The translations under genes were made by a program, and so were the position numbers. Below are positions 11,738-22,813 of a stretch of DNA of 34,623 nucleotides, in pieces. Under the pieces are notes generated by a model. That model made no database searches and had not been told where the DNA came from. It worked only from the letters and a program-made list of their open reading frames with translations. Position 1 is the first letter of the stretch. Every line of letters begins with the position of its first letter. The DNA is from Chloromonas sp. AAM2 (lineage: Eukaryota; Chlorophyta; Chlorophyceae; Chlamydomonadales; Chlamydomonadaceae): positions 1-34,623 of the forward strand of contig QAXH01005279.1 of assembly GCA_004335635.1 (NCBI GenBank). Direction: 5' to 3'.

Positions 11738-11941
11738 TTTCATTTTCTTTTAGACATGGACAATCAAGCGAAGCACAAGCACTGTCAGTGAAAGTGACTG
11801 GTTGCGTTATAAGTCAGTTTAATAATACGCAATGGGAAAGCCACCACAAGCATGTCGCACACATGAAGTTACCTCCAGTCGGTGCGCAAGTTCAAGTGTG
11901 GAAAAGGCAAAGGAGAAATTCAACTGAGAGTCACACAGGAA

Positions 11942-11961
11942 GTGTCCCAGAACTGGCAAAC
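11942..11961 (-). repeat. Dispersed motif A, inverted copy
   Basis: The minus strand reads gtttgccagttctgggacac, preceded by aaaaaaagat. It is inverted relative to copy 1, 840 bp away. Confidence 0.8.
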
Positions 11962-12150
11962 ATCTTTTTTTGTTATGGGATGTTGTTACGGGTGACAACT
12001 CTACAGTGTGATGGCTTGAGACCCCCCTCTCCTTGTGACAGAACATATCATACACAGCGTCAACGCAAACTGTCAGCGATCAATTGAGGATCAGATGTTC
12101 GTGTGCCAGACGATGTGCCTACCGGTGCATGAGCCGTTCAAGTTCTGGCC

Positions 12151-13047
12151 TCGCATCCCCCAGGGGGCAAGGCTGAGGCTCCTCGCCAGCGGCAGGCCGC
12201 AGTGCAAGTGAGTCCAGACACCCAGTCAGACAACGGCCCACTTGGTATCCGTGGGCCTTGCGTAATCCTCGGAGGAGGGGAGCTTCCAACGTAGGTTTTG
12301 CCTGGTGTTTTGTGTTCGCTGTTGCAGCTGCTCAATTGCAGTGTCAGCCCAAGGACCATTTGCGACCAGTGCACGGGCCATAAATTATGCAACAGTGCTT
12401 GTTCTGTTCATACCCAACTGTTTACATTTGTTTACTTGGTTTGTGGGTACTCAACTGCCACGTGTGTTTGTAGAGTGACGGCAGATAGGCTCAACTTTCC
12501 AAACGTGGTAAAGGTTTCATGCTTTCTGACCAGTTTTGAAATGGTGTACAGCCATTCCGTTGCAATCATTTGTTCAGCACCTTTGAGTCAGCTGTCTAAG
12601 CTTGGTTTTGCCCTGGGTGGAACCCCAGTGTATTCAGTGCGGCATGATTTGTAATACTCAGATTGTTCTTCAGCACAATTTGCAATGCTTATTTAGACAA
12701 CAGACACACTCAGCAGATCTCTCATATTACACATCAATCCCCTCCCATACACTCAACTCACTTGGACTCCCAATCAAGAGAGGCAGCTGCAAAAGAACTT
12801 TTCACAGTCCCTTCCCTGACCTTGATCAGCTCTGTGTTTGCTGGTTTGACAACGACCACAATTCAGCTTTAGACTTGATCATAACTTGCCAGCTTCCCTC
12901 CTCCGAGGATTACAGGACGTCATGCAAGGCCCACGGATACCAAGTGGGCCGTTGTCGTTGCCATGGCCTAACTGGGTGTCAGGACTCACCAGCACTGCGG
13001 CCTGCCGCTGGCGAGGAGCCTCAGCCTTGCTCCCTGGGGGACTCGCA
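12151..13047. repeat. Large inverted repeat: arms 12151-12285 and 12891-13047, ~600-bp spacer
   Basis: The reverse complement of the right arm matches the left arm over about 135 bp with few substitutions and two short indels (9 bp each, extra in the right arm). Shared blocks include gcaaggctgaggctcctcgc and acggcccacttggtatccgt. Read outward in, both arms give the peptide block KAEAPRQRQAAV then NGPLGIRGPC. The spacer has no recognisable gene. The element could be a non-autonomous transposon with long terminal inverted repeats or an inverted duplication of a once-coding fragment. I see no clear target-site duplication. Confidence 0.8.
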
Positions 13048-13460
13048 TGCAAGGCAGCTCGCCACGAAGTACAGCAAATCGACCAGGCTGAGCAGGCTGA
13101 ACTTCTCGCATGCAGCATGAGTGAAATGACGCAACGTGACGTCAGGTCACGGTCGTTGTTGGTTGGTAAGAGGTTTCAGCTCACGTCCACGCCGTGTCGG
13201 AGCACGCTTGGAACACGCGCACGTAATTCGCTACTAAAGAAATAGCAACACATTCACAGCAAACACGAAACGATTTTAGGCGGGAGTCTGACGCCACCCG
13301 CGAAGTTCGCCAAGTTTCAACCCGGTCCCAGTACGCGGGAAAGCCAGCCCGACAGGCATTTGCGAAGACGCGAACTCGCACGCTTTCAGCCATAGCCCTG
13401 CTTGAAGGAGCACGGCGATACGCAAGAGCGAACTCGTCAGAACTCTAGGGTTTGGAGGCC

Positions 13461-16400
13461 ATGTACTCGCAGGCCTCCAGCCCCCTATCTGTCAGGGGAA
13501 ATGGCACAGCAGTAACAGGCTCAGCATCTTTCAAGCGCAACACAGTCACAGCCAGGGGTGCTACTACCAGTTGCCCCCGTCCTGCCGCGGGATCCTATAC
13601 AAACACAAGCGCTTCCCTCGGGCAGGCATTAGACGCTGGCATTAGTAATGTACAGCAGCTGCACAGCCATTTCAACCTATCTCTCAGCACTTCTGCCCGC
13701 CGCAATGTCAGCTCTTCGCCTACCCAGGAGGAGACGTCGCCTCGTCGTCAAGTCCCTGCTCCCAGCACCATCACAGTCGGATTTGCGCCAAACCAGCCCA
13801 CAGTCGGATTCGTGGCTCCTCAGCTGCAGCTCTCACCTACAGCGCACAGTGTTTCAAAGCCTTCCCGTGGTCTGCTGAGCCGGGCACTGAACGAACCAGA
13901 CCAGGTTGGTGTTTTGGCATTGTAGGTCTGTCCACCACATAGCTGTTCGCCTCATTCTCATGCAACCTTATTAGCTGCCATGCCACTGCAGGGCCTTACT
14001 GAGACCCTGTACGGCGAGGGCTCGGCTGAGCTTACTTCCTCGGCTTACTTTCCGGACGTCGACAAGACCTTACTGCATGACTTGCAGGTAAGTCGGAGTA
14101 ACCCAGCGCGGTTGAACTGGCTGATCAGGACGTCTTGAGCTGTGTGGGCGTTTTGCTGTGGTCATGGACCATTGGCCTCTGCACTGCTTTCTGTGCAGGA
14201 GCGGCACACTGTGTTCCATTCCGAACTCGTCAGTTTGGCGTACATGTTGGCGGCCAAGGCGCACGCCGGGTCATTACGCAAGGACGGGTCGAGTCAGCTT
14301 TCCCATTGCGTCTTAACATCCCTGCGGCTTGCTGAGCTGGGACTGGATGCAGAGACCGTAGCAGGAGGGCTGCTGCATGAGGTGCTGCGGATCAATCCCA
14401 TGTTTCGAAGCCAGATGGAGGAGTTCCTGCCGTCTTCTTTGATTCAGCTTGTGGACCGTGTCACTACCATCAGGTAGAGATTCTACCAACCAGCTATGCT
14501 CTCTGTGTACATGTCTGTCCTGACAGTGTTGGGGCTGCAGTCGTAACACGTCCACTGTTTTGAGTAAGGGCTCAGCTTGTGCACACTCACCTCCGCCTTG
14601 TTCATTTTCATGCGCAGCGAAATCAGCCAGCTGTACCGCTGTAACAAAGAGGCGCTTGGCGAGGAAAAGATGCGACGCAGTGAGTGCCATGCTCGCCCCA
14701 GCAAGCCAGCCAGCCAACTCGGCAGAAGCACATGCTGTCTGGCAACCTCAGGAGCATGCACTGAAGCGGACGCATGGCAGGATATGGCAAGAAGTATTGG
14801 TCAGGTCACAAGCTCTTGCGTGACATGTTATAGACAGAATACACCAGGCCAGCGGGCTACGCGTAGACGCTGAGTACAATGGATTCAGAGAGCTCACTGG
14901 TCTGCGTCCACACTGAAGTGACAACAGGTTTTGTGGGACAGACCTTTCGGAATTCCTTGCTGCCATACAGTGCTGCTTGCCATGGAGGACGTGAAAGCCA
15001 TGCTCATCAAGCTGGCGTGCCGGGCGCACAACATGAAGACCATTTCAGCGCTGTCTCGCGAGAAGCAGATCAGCATGGCTCAGGAGACCCTGGATATTTT
15101 CTCAGTGGTAGCCAATCGCTTGGGCGTGTGGAGCCTTAAGGCGGAGCTGGAAGATGCCGCATTTGCAATGTTGCATCCTGAAGAATATGAGGCGCTGAAG
15201 TCACAGGTATGATTGTGTTTTGGTCTCTGATGTTGCTCAGCTGTGGGCCTGCATGTGTATACTCCATTCTGGAAGCATGGACACAACGAGCCATTAGGGG
15301 GTCCGATCTCCGGATTGAGATGCCTGTCTCCAGATCTCTTCTTGTGACATATGGCTCATGTGATTGTGACTGTAGGTTGCCAAGCGGCAAGACCCTGATG
15401 CTTTGGAGGCCACAGTCAACAAGATCAAGGACAGCCTGGATGCACAGGGCGTGCAGTATGAGGACATCTCAGGCAGGCCCAAGAGTTTGTACGGGATCTG
15501 GACCAAGATGAAGGCAGACAACATAGCCAGCCTGGATCGTGTGTACGACGTCACCGCGCTGCGAGTGGTCGTGACCAACAAGCATGATTGCTACCGGGCG
15601 CTGCGCTGTGTGCAGGTGAGCGAGTGTGACCCTACAACCTAATGGCCGGCCGCAGGCAAGGAGATGAGATTGCAGGATTCTCGTGACGCTGCAGATATGA
15701 CAGTGGGCTTAACCTGCCTGCTTTCATTATGATAAGCGAAGTGCCTCACAGCGACCAGTTCAAGGTATGGTCTGTCCTGGCATGCATCTGGTTTATTAGA
15801 GTTTACGTGCGCTCCTTGTTGTGCAGGAAACATATCGCACCATGTCTGAGCGCTCCAAGGATTACATCAAGGGTGAAAAGAAGGCTAATGGGTACCAAAG
15901 CCTGCATGAGACTGTTTTCGGTGAGCAGGGGGTCTCAGGCGTTTGACTGTGGGTGGATTGAGCTGAACTGACCCTTGGGTTTGAGATTGTGTCAGCCAAC
16001 AATCAACAGCCAAATCGACCAAGGATGGTAGGTGTTGACCAGTTGACCTCACATTTCCATCCATTGCCTCCGTCTGCAGGTGCGGGTGGCCTGCCTGTTG
16101 AGGTCCAGATTCGCACCCACAAGATGCACTACATTGCTGAGTATGGCTTTGCTGCTCACTGGAAGTACAAGGAGAAGCTCAGCAATGAGGACGAGTGGCT
16201 TGACAAGGTGGGCAGGCATGCGAATATGCAGCAGACCAGAAAGTGTTTACCACTCCAGATGTTGGTTGCATGGCAGGGTTGTTACTGAACATGGCTCTCC
16301 TGAGGGCTTGTTGTGTGCTGTCTTGTTCTGCAACTCGTCGGGACTGGCATGCTGATTGTGGGTGGCATGTCTGCTGTTTGTAGGAGGTGCAGTACAAGAA

Positions 16401-17253
16401 GTGGCTGACACAGTACAAACTGGGCTTGCATGACAAGAAGGTCCGTGCCAGCGGTGCTCCACAGCGTGAGACAGCCCTTCAGTCGCTCGGCATGCACCTC
16501 ATCAATGGCACTCCAGGCAGTGGTGGCACTATGATGCCGGGTGTGGACCCCTTCCTGTGCCATGATCGCTTCCGGCTAGAAGCGCCAACAAAGCAGTGCG
16601 TCAGCGTGATACTTCAGACCCAGGACTCGATTGAAACACGGGAGTTTGCCCTGGATTTCCCAGCAGCGCAGCTTACAGCGGAGCTTGGAGTGAATCAGCT
16701 GCCAGGATACGTACTTACTGTCAACCAGCGCCTGCCATCGCCTGATTACGTGCTCAGAACTGGAGATCTGATTCAGGTGCGGCTGTGTTTGGCATAGCTT
16801 TGCCAACATGAGATGCGGGTTTGCAGGCTGTGTTCTCATGTTATGCATTTGTTGACCGTGGAGCTCCTGTCAAGTGTGCAGCCATTAGGTTCAAATTCGG
16901 TATTTTCTTGGCACTGCTCTATAGGCATCTGTTGTCTGACATTCCTCTCTGTTTTCACGCAGGTTGTGCCCTTGACCAGCGTCCTGTCGCGTTCCCCGCC
17001 CACAGCACCGCTCATGCAGCGGACCGTCTCCCGCACTGTGCTCTTTCCAGGCGCAGACACACCTGTTGAAGTGCCCCTCCCCACTGCATCCCTCCCTGCA
17101 CCCCACCGCCTGCCACCACTGGCGCCTGCTCTGGATCCCTCATCCGCACCCCGTCAGCCCATGCACCCTGTGTCAGGCATGCGTGCAGCTCGTCGCCGCA
17201 GCATGTCCGAGGCCACGGTCGCCAACAGCGCATCCACCCCTGTGTGCGTCTAG
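13461..17253 (+). CDS. RSH: RelA/SpoT homologue (RSH), plastid-type (p)ppGpp synthetase
   Basis: Ten exons join in phase: 13461-13904, 13992-14087, 14199-14473, 14618-14679, 14971-15206, 15376-15615, 15827-15920, 16080-16207, 16384-16776, 16963-17253; 752 residues, stop TAG. A Ser/Thr/Pro/Ala-rich N-terminus (about 150 residues) fits a chloroplast transit peptide. The HD hydrolase fold (about 183-330) is recognisable, but key residues are changed: HDxxED reads HEVLRI (240-245) and the usual LADRLHNM reads LACRAHNM, with C309 in place of the metal-binding Asp. The synthetase domain (about 372-510) keeps [12 protein letters not shown] (D429), RSKD (460-463), NGYQSLH and the catalytic Glu of EVQIRT (E490). 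A TGS-like block (YVLTVNQR...[10 protein letters not shown]) follows, then a Pro-rich tail. The enzyme should make the alarmone ppGpp from GTP/GDP and ATP, acting on plastid gene expression, and probably cannot degrade it. Synthetase identity is very sure; loss of hydrolase is inferred. Confidence 0.94.
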
Positions 17254-20200
17254 TCATGGGTTCGGACATGCGAGCAGTCGCCACCACCACTGCCAACGGG
17301 TGTGATTGTGGTTGGTGACAAGCGAGCGCAAGCGCCAGGAAAGGTGCAGAGTGATGTGATGGAGCAATCGTACTGCCGCAAAGGCTGGCTTGGGCTTAGA
17401 ATGTTGTTTATATATTGCACAGCACGGGCGTCGCTCAATTGGGCACGCACATCTCCACCACCTGCCTCCGTGCTTGCGTAACATTAGGAAGACACATTGT
17501 GCCATACTTGCATGAGAGATACACTTTGTCCCAGACCGCAAAAGAGAGAGATCCATGCTGTTCCGAGCCTGGAGAAACAATCTACGTCATCATCACCAAT
17601 GCTGCACGGCAGCTCGTGTACGTTACTATTCCCTGCTGTGGTGTGGTCTTTCCATCTCATGGTGTCCATTTCTTCATGATTCGTCTGTTCAGCGTCAGCA
17701 TGCAAAGGTTTGCTGGCGCAAGGACCATGACTGTTGCACCGCCTTGTCTTACACAAGTTGTACTTCTAACCAGAGTGTTGTACGACAGTGTGGACTTTTG
17801 GTTGCATGACCTTGACACATATCGGTGGCCTTTCAGGATGTGAATAGCGTGGCTTACCGGTACTGGGCAGGTCACTTAACGAAGAAAACAGCTGAACCTA
17901 GCTTGGCTGGTGTTCAGAATGCACAGGTTCACTCTTGCAGATTGAAGCCAACTGGCGTGTCGGGATCATTGTGTGCGTTCTGTTGTGTGCGTTGTCCGCT
18001 GTGATGCTGATTGTCTGGTTGAGCGGCTGGTGACTCAATTGTTTCGCATTCAATGAGAAGAATCCACTTGCTATGGACGTCTAGAGGCGGCAGGGCAAGA
18101 GTGCCTGCGGCGTTACTTGTTCGCAGGGGCATGTCCATCTTGATGACGATGCCTGCGTGCAAGCACTTGAGGGTATATGCTGGCTGTGCTGACAGCAGCA
18201 AATCCCCTTTGTATACTAATGTCACACCTCAGATGAACAGGTCAAGCATATCACTCACTTGTGATATGTGTAATTTGGCATGAGAACTGGTATGCTAACA
18301 GGGCACTGCACAATTCAATTTGTTGTGGTATTCGCTTGGAGCGTCCGGTGGCTTGCGACACATTGGTAGCAGCTGGTGAATCTTTACGTGACCAGGGTGA
18401 GCAGTCTTACAAGGCAGGGTTGGCGACCGCATTGGCTAGTGTGACGCAATGCGCTTGAGATTGTGTGGCGGGCTAAACTTGCATTCATGCGGTGCCTGTG
18501 TTGTCGGTCAGCTCCTGCAGACAGGCTGCTGATGCAGGGTGGTGTGGCTCAGGCTTTACTCGGACAGTGGGTGCTGTGCACCATCATCAGGGTCTGAATT
18601 CGTTCTGTGACTCGCACGCATGGCATGCATGGCTTCTTCTGAGCTGCTGGGTGGCCAACTGGTCATTCAGCAGGCAGAACGTCTGCTACTGGTGGTCATT
18701 CATTGAGTTGCTGGTGGTCCTGCCATGCTGTGTTCTCATCCCCGCACAACTTCACTGCTGGCTGATGATGCATCATGACAACTCGTACTACTGCTTGGCA
18801 CAGAACGAAACGTATTTCTTGATTTCACATTTGTTGTTCTCTCTTCTTTGCTGTACATCTAGGGCACCTAAGCATGTACATCTGGGTAGCTGGCATGCAC
18901 AACTGGGCAATGGCCGTTCCTGGCGTTACCAGGCACATTGTGCATCATGTTGATGCATGTGTTAGTTAGCGCTCTTCCCGTGGTGGGCTGATGAAGTCAT
19001 GAACCTTAGCCCAATTAACGTGGCTGCCTGGCCCAATGTCATGCGACGGTTTACGAAGTTGGCTATGTTGTAGCTTGGTGAGCGAATGATATTTGATGTG
19101 GCGTTCCTCAAACCCTGTGCACTCGAGATTTGGTGGTGGCAAGATCCTGTAATTTGCATAACAAGTCTCCATATGCCTCACGAGTCGGGAGGATGTCCTT
19201 TGCCAGACAAGCTGTCTACACAATATGGTGGCAGTGCACATGTCAGCAAATGGTCAGCTGCGTTGGGGCCATTAAAAACCCAGTTGCAGCAAGATGCACA
19301 GAGGACTGGTGAATTTCTGTTGCTTAATTCGAAGTGGAAGTTCATCTGAACGATCATGATTGTAGTGGCCTCTGTTATTCACAGCAATTACCAGGAAAAA
19401 AAGCGGTAGTAGCTCAACTTAAGACCGTAGTGACAGGAAAGTGCACGATGTAACCGCAGACTGCCTCGAAGTGAAATGCACGGTCTCAAAGTGAAATGCA
19501 GAAATGCACAACAGGTTTGCATCACCTGTGGCCGACTGTGCCGGCCCATGCTATGAACCATGCCATGAGCTGCCACGGCGAAATGCCCTAAACATGAAGC
19601 TGTGTCAACTTTGTGAAGGCATAGCAAAAACCTAACGACCGACATCAGGCACGCATCCCACAATCACCAGATGATAGCGTAATGGAAATTGGTCGGATAA
19701 AGGGACAGTCACTATACTTACAGTAAAAACATATTTTGCCAGTTCTGGGACAATTTGTATGTGTGGTTCTCGCCGTGTCTAAACCATGTTCCAAACCAAA
19801 AGTTGGCAGCAACGGGCGGGAAGCAACAGGCGGGAAGTCAGAGACCGTGATGCCACGAATTACAATGACTGCTATATATTTGGTTCGCGTCGTGCGTACG
19901 TGGTCGTGTTCGATACTGCACTATGGTCACTTGGTAGAGATGATCACGTCTGTCAACACGTGTTTACAGTTTGCTTGAGAGACAATATGTTGCGTGTAAG
20001 GGCGATGTGTTATCGTCACACCCATGTGTGGAGATCTCTCTATTGGGGCTATGTATGACAGTCGGCCCAGAACCGATCAGGACTCTTTGACTATGAGTCA
20101 CTATTGGCCACTTCTGTCCTACTATACAACTCATTGAACACACCAGCGCCGCGCCAGCATTGACACCGACTCGGAGGTACTCGGAGCGTGAGCTGTTGTT

Positions 20201-20898
20201 GTCACTATTGACTCCGACTCTAGTCCTGGTACACAATAGACTCGCTTCACAACGCATGTTTTCAGGCCCCTTCTTGGGTCTAACGAGGTTTGCTGGGTGA
20301 CCATCCCCATTAATATCCAAGTGTGTGGCAATCCCCTTCACTTGTGAGTTGGACGGGCTGCAGTCCCTCCCCTCTTGTGAGCAGACACAGCCATTTCTTA
20401 ACAACGTTCAAAACAACGCTCAACCCTGTCAGATGGACATTCAAGTAATGTAAGTGAGCAGTGACTGGAGTTAACTCACCGGCCAGTCTGAGCAGCAAAA
20501 CAGATGGATGTGTCATGGGACATGAATAGGATAGCTGCCGAACATCAGGCAAGTAAAACAACGAGTTAAGAAACAGGTAACAAATCGCAGATTGGAGTTT
20601 GAGCGGGAGTTCGAGCCTCTTTGGCTCAGCGTCTGTGGCGTGTGCGCGCTGTGGGACCTGGGGCTCGAACTATCACCTTCTGCTTGCTTGCCCACGCAAC
20701 ATGCCTCTGTATTGATTCGACCTGCAGCGTGAATTGGTTGATTGGGTTGAGTTAAACCTTGATATTTCAGCACACACTCTGATGCTTGGGCTTGACACAC
20801 CTGGCAGGCTTCAGAGAGTTGTCAGCTAAACCACGAGCATGGAGTTGCAAGCAAAGTTCAAAACACGCCCCTTTGAAGCAACACTTGCAACAGCAGAC
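17254..20898. other. Long gene-poor interval after RSH
   Basis: The first part must be the RSH 3' UTR; the first TGTAA on the + strand is far off, near 18269. No exon with splice signals and protein-like sequence was found in the rest. It contains one motif A copy (19735-19753), a short tandem (aagtgaaatgca twice near 19470-19500) and another (gagttygagc twice near 20598-20618). Several 80-150-codon open frames exist but none has family resemblance. A missing 3' exon of the HNH gene could lie at the right end. Confidence 0.5.
19735..19753 (+). repeat. Dispersed motif A, copy 2
   Basis: tttgccagttctgggacaa, preceded by aaaaacatat. The core is identical to the other copies; it lies in the gene-poor interval. 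Confidence 0.8.
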
Positions 20899-22209
20899 TC
20901 AATAATTTCCACAGCAAGCGCCTTCTTGTGGTGTTGAGTTACCAACCTGCATCAGTTTTTGCACAGTATCGTACTGCCTAGCCAGCGTCTTGTTGTCTGC
21001 CACCCTATGCACTGCACTGTGGCAGGACCTGCAGATCATGGCACCGGACTGCAGCTGGTCAAATGTGGCGCCCTTGCGCTTCCACTCCTTGTGCACTTGC
21101 CTGCATGGTCAATGGCAACGTACAGGAATAGATCACAGAACATGCATCAGGCTGGTCACAATTAAAGTGAAACAAACTGCAGCTGTCAGCTTCTCAATGG
21201 CTTCCCAAGAGCGTTGCCGTCACCCAGAAAGTGCAAAAGATGTCGAGTGAAGGAATGCAGAGTGCCGAGGCAAGGAACATGGTCAGACAGTTTAATAATG
21301 CTCGTATAGACAGGAAGCATGGGTGGTCGAGGCCATGGTGCAAGAGTGTGGGATGAATAAAGTGTGCAGATGGTCAGTGTAGAATTGGCTCTATAGGATG
21401 TGCAGATGTGTCCAGGGCCTCACCGTGGCCTGAGCTGGACTACGCATCATTCCACCCTACCATTAACGTTGAAGGCTAGTGGGGATGAATAAACAACGCT
21501 GTGCATGTCAATGATGCAGCAACCGGTGCTCGGCCGGCACCTCTGAAACTCAGCCTTGTGTGTTGTGTGTGCAGCAACAAGTGTTCAGCCGCCGCTGAAA
21601 CTGACCCTTCATTGCTCTATCGCTCTGAACCGAGGCATCGTGACTGTCGAGCAGCGCTAATCGTGGTATCAAAAACGCTTGCCTTGGAATCAAGTGGTGT
21701 TTAGTCAGCTTCATGATGCGGCCGCACATTTCACACGCGCCCTCCTCGCCCTCCTCACTGCCACTGTCACTCCCGCCTTCTGCCCCTTCATTCGCGTATT
21801 CTGCTGCTAAACCATTCAAGGCCGCCAAAACTTGCTCACAGAACGCTGTAACATCCTCTGGATCCAGGGCGTCCAGACTGTCGTAAAGAAGCGGGCCCCA
21901 AAGGGTTTCTGCACTTGCTGTGGTCTCAGGCAAGTCACATGGAAGAAGGGAGTTGAGGCCGTTTGTAGCTGAGCTTGCTGGGGCATGAACATTGTGTTCA
22001 GCAACTGAAAGAGACGGAGAACTGTTTGAAGCAGCGCTGCTTTGGTTGGCCAGCTCAACCAGTATGCTTTCGCACAAAAAATCACAGACCCAAAGCTTGT
22101 CCTTGGGTATGGCAAAGTGCCGCTTGAAGGCTGTGGTGATAGCATTCCTCGCGCGCTGTTCCACACTCTGCATGCTGATGGGTTGGCTGCTTAACCACTT
22201 CTGGGCCAT
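20899..22209 (-). CDS. HNH-endonuclease-like zinc protein
   Basis: Exon 1 is 22209-21683 and exon 2 is 21100-20947. Read through the possible last donor, the frame stops at 20899. The C-terminal module has zinc cysteines C159-EM-C162 and C199-RS-C202, the HNH core LTKHHLIPR (H171, H172) and CHSAVH (H203, H207), then LARQYDTVQKL. This matches the HNH family found singly in fungi and plants, whose biochemical role is poorly known; DNA or RNA nicking is only inferred. About 150 N-terminal residues are unrecognised and include an acidic Gly/Ser/Glu stretch. Exon 1 ends AG|GCAAGC, so this intron would use a GC-AG donor; the phase is right and the HNH motif is restored exactly. The frame stays open upstream of the chosen ATG (to about 22470), so an upstream start is possible. 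A further 3' exon may have been missed. Confidence 0.8.
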
Positions 22210-22813
22210 GCAAGGGGTATTGGGTGGAGGGCGGGCTGCATCGTTCTTGAAGGCTCGGGTGGGGCTGTCTGGGCCTGTGTACCTGAGTTTGATGCCGAAA
22301 CCCTGGCTGGCCCTGGGTATAATTGCACACAGCCTTTGAAGGCGTAGTAAGGCTTGGCCTCGTATAGCTCTGATGGTGTGGGCCTGGGAAAGAACTGCAA
22401 AAACCTCAAAAGATGTTGAGTCAGATGTTGAGCCAACGTGGCTGTGTGTTTGTCCGGGCTTGCTCTAGGCAGTAAGCACCCTGCTCTATGCGATGCACGA
22501 TGTCGTATCCTGGCGAACGAAAGCTGCCACGTTCCGAATGTCATTGCGAGTGATGCGTCACCGCGGTTAGTGCCGTTACCCAAATGACTGATGGCTTTGC
22601 CTTGCCCAGCCAGATCAAAGGAGAAAGCCACAACCTGCGCTCTTGCCACGTAGGACTAGGGTGCAGTTGAGGTGGACGTAACCAAGGCTGGAAAACCCTA
22701 GCCCTTGGCAATTCCAGGATTAGGCTGCCTCATCTGAATGGCATCTGAAAAGCGATGGCTGCTGGCTGCTTGGCCTGCAAAACTCTAAGCACGGCTGTCC
22801 TCCCCCAAGTTCC
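22210..22813. other. Divergent intergenic region between HNH and NFKBIL1-like genes
   Basis: About 600 bp separate two head-to-head start codons, so both promoters should lie here. No TATA box or CCAAT-like pair is obvious. Part may be coding: the minus frame of the HNH gene stays open through 22210-22470 and reads protein-like (for example GFGIKLRYTGPDS), so the true HNH start may be upstream. Confidence 0.5.

Larger units (their letters stand above)
10978..13460. other. Intergenic: COX2A 3' region, repeats, RSH upstream region
   Basis: No gene is supported. The segment holds three motif A copies (11103 on +, 11719 and 11942 on -), a 37-bp tandem duplication (11513-11574) and a large inverted repeat (12151-12285 with 12891-13047). 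A chlorophyte-type polyadenylation signal, TGTAA, lies at 11236-11240, about 260 bp after the COX2A stop. The last 300 bp should hold the RSH promoter and 5' UTR; no clear core element is visible. Confidence 0.6.

Noticed and set aside
15696..15764. Possible extra RSH exon ending [10 protein letters not shown] before a gtatgg donor
   Set aside because: All its acceptors give the wrong phase after the exon ending at 15615. Direct joining of 15615 to 15827 keeps frame and the expected spacing to RSKDYI.
18492..18953. 153-codon + strand frame rich in Leu, Cys and Trp
   Set aside because: It looks membrane-like at first, but the composition (His, Cys, Trp rich, no charged loops) is that of non-coding DNA read in frame. 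There is no splice or start context.
20588..20680. tRNA-like B-box matches (gttcgagcc, ggctcgaac)
   Set aside because: Neither strand folds into a cloverleaf with an acceptor stem or A box. The matches come from a short tandem (gagttygagc).
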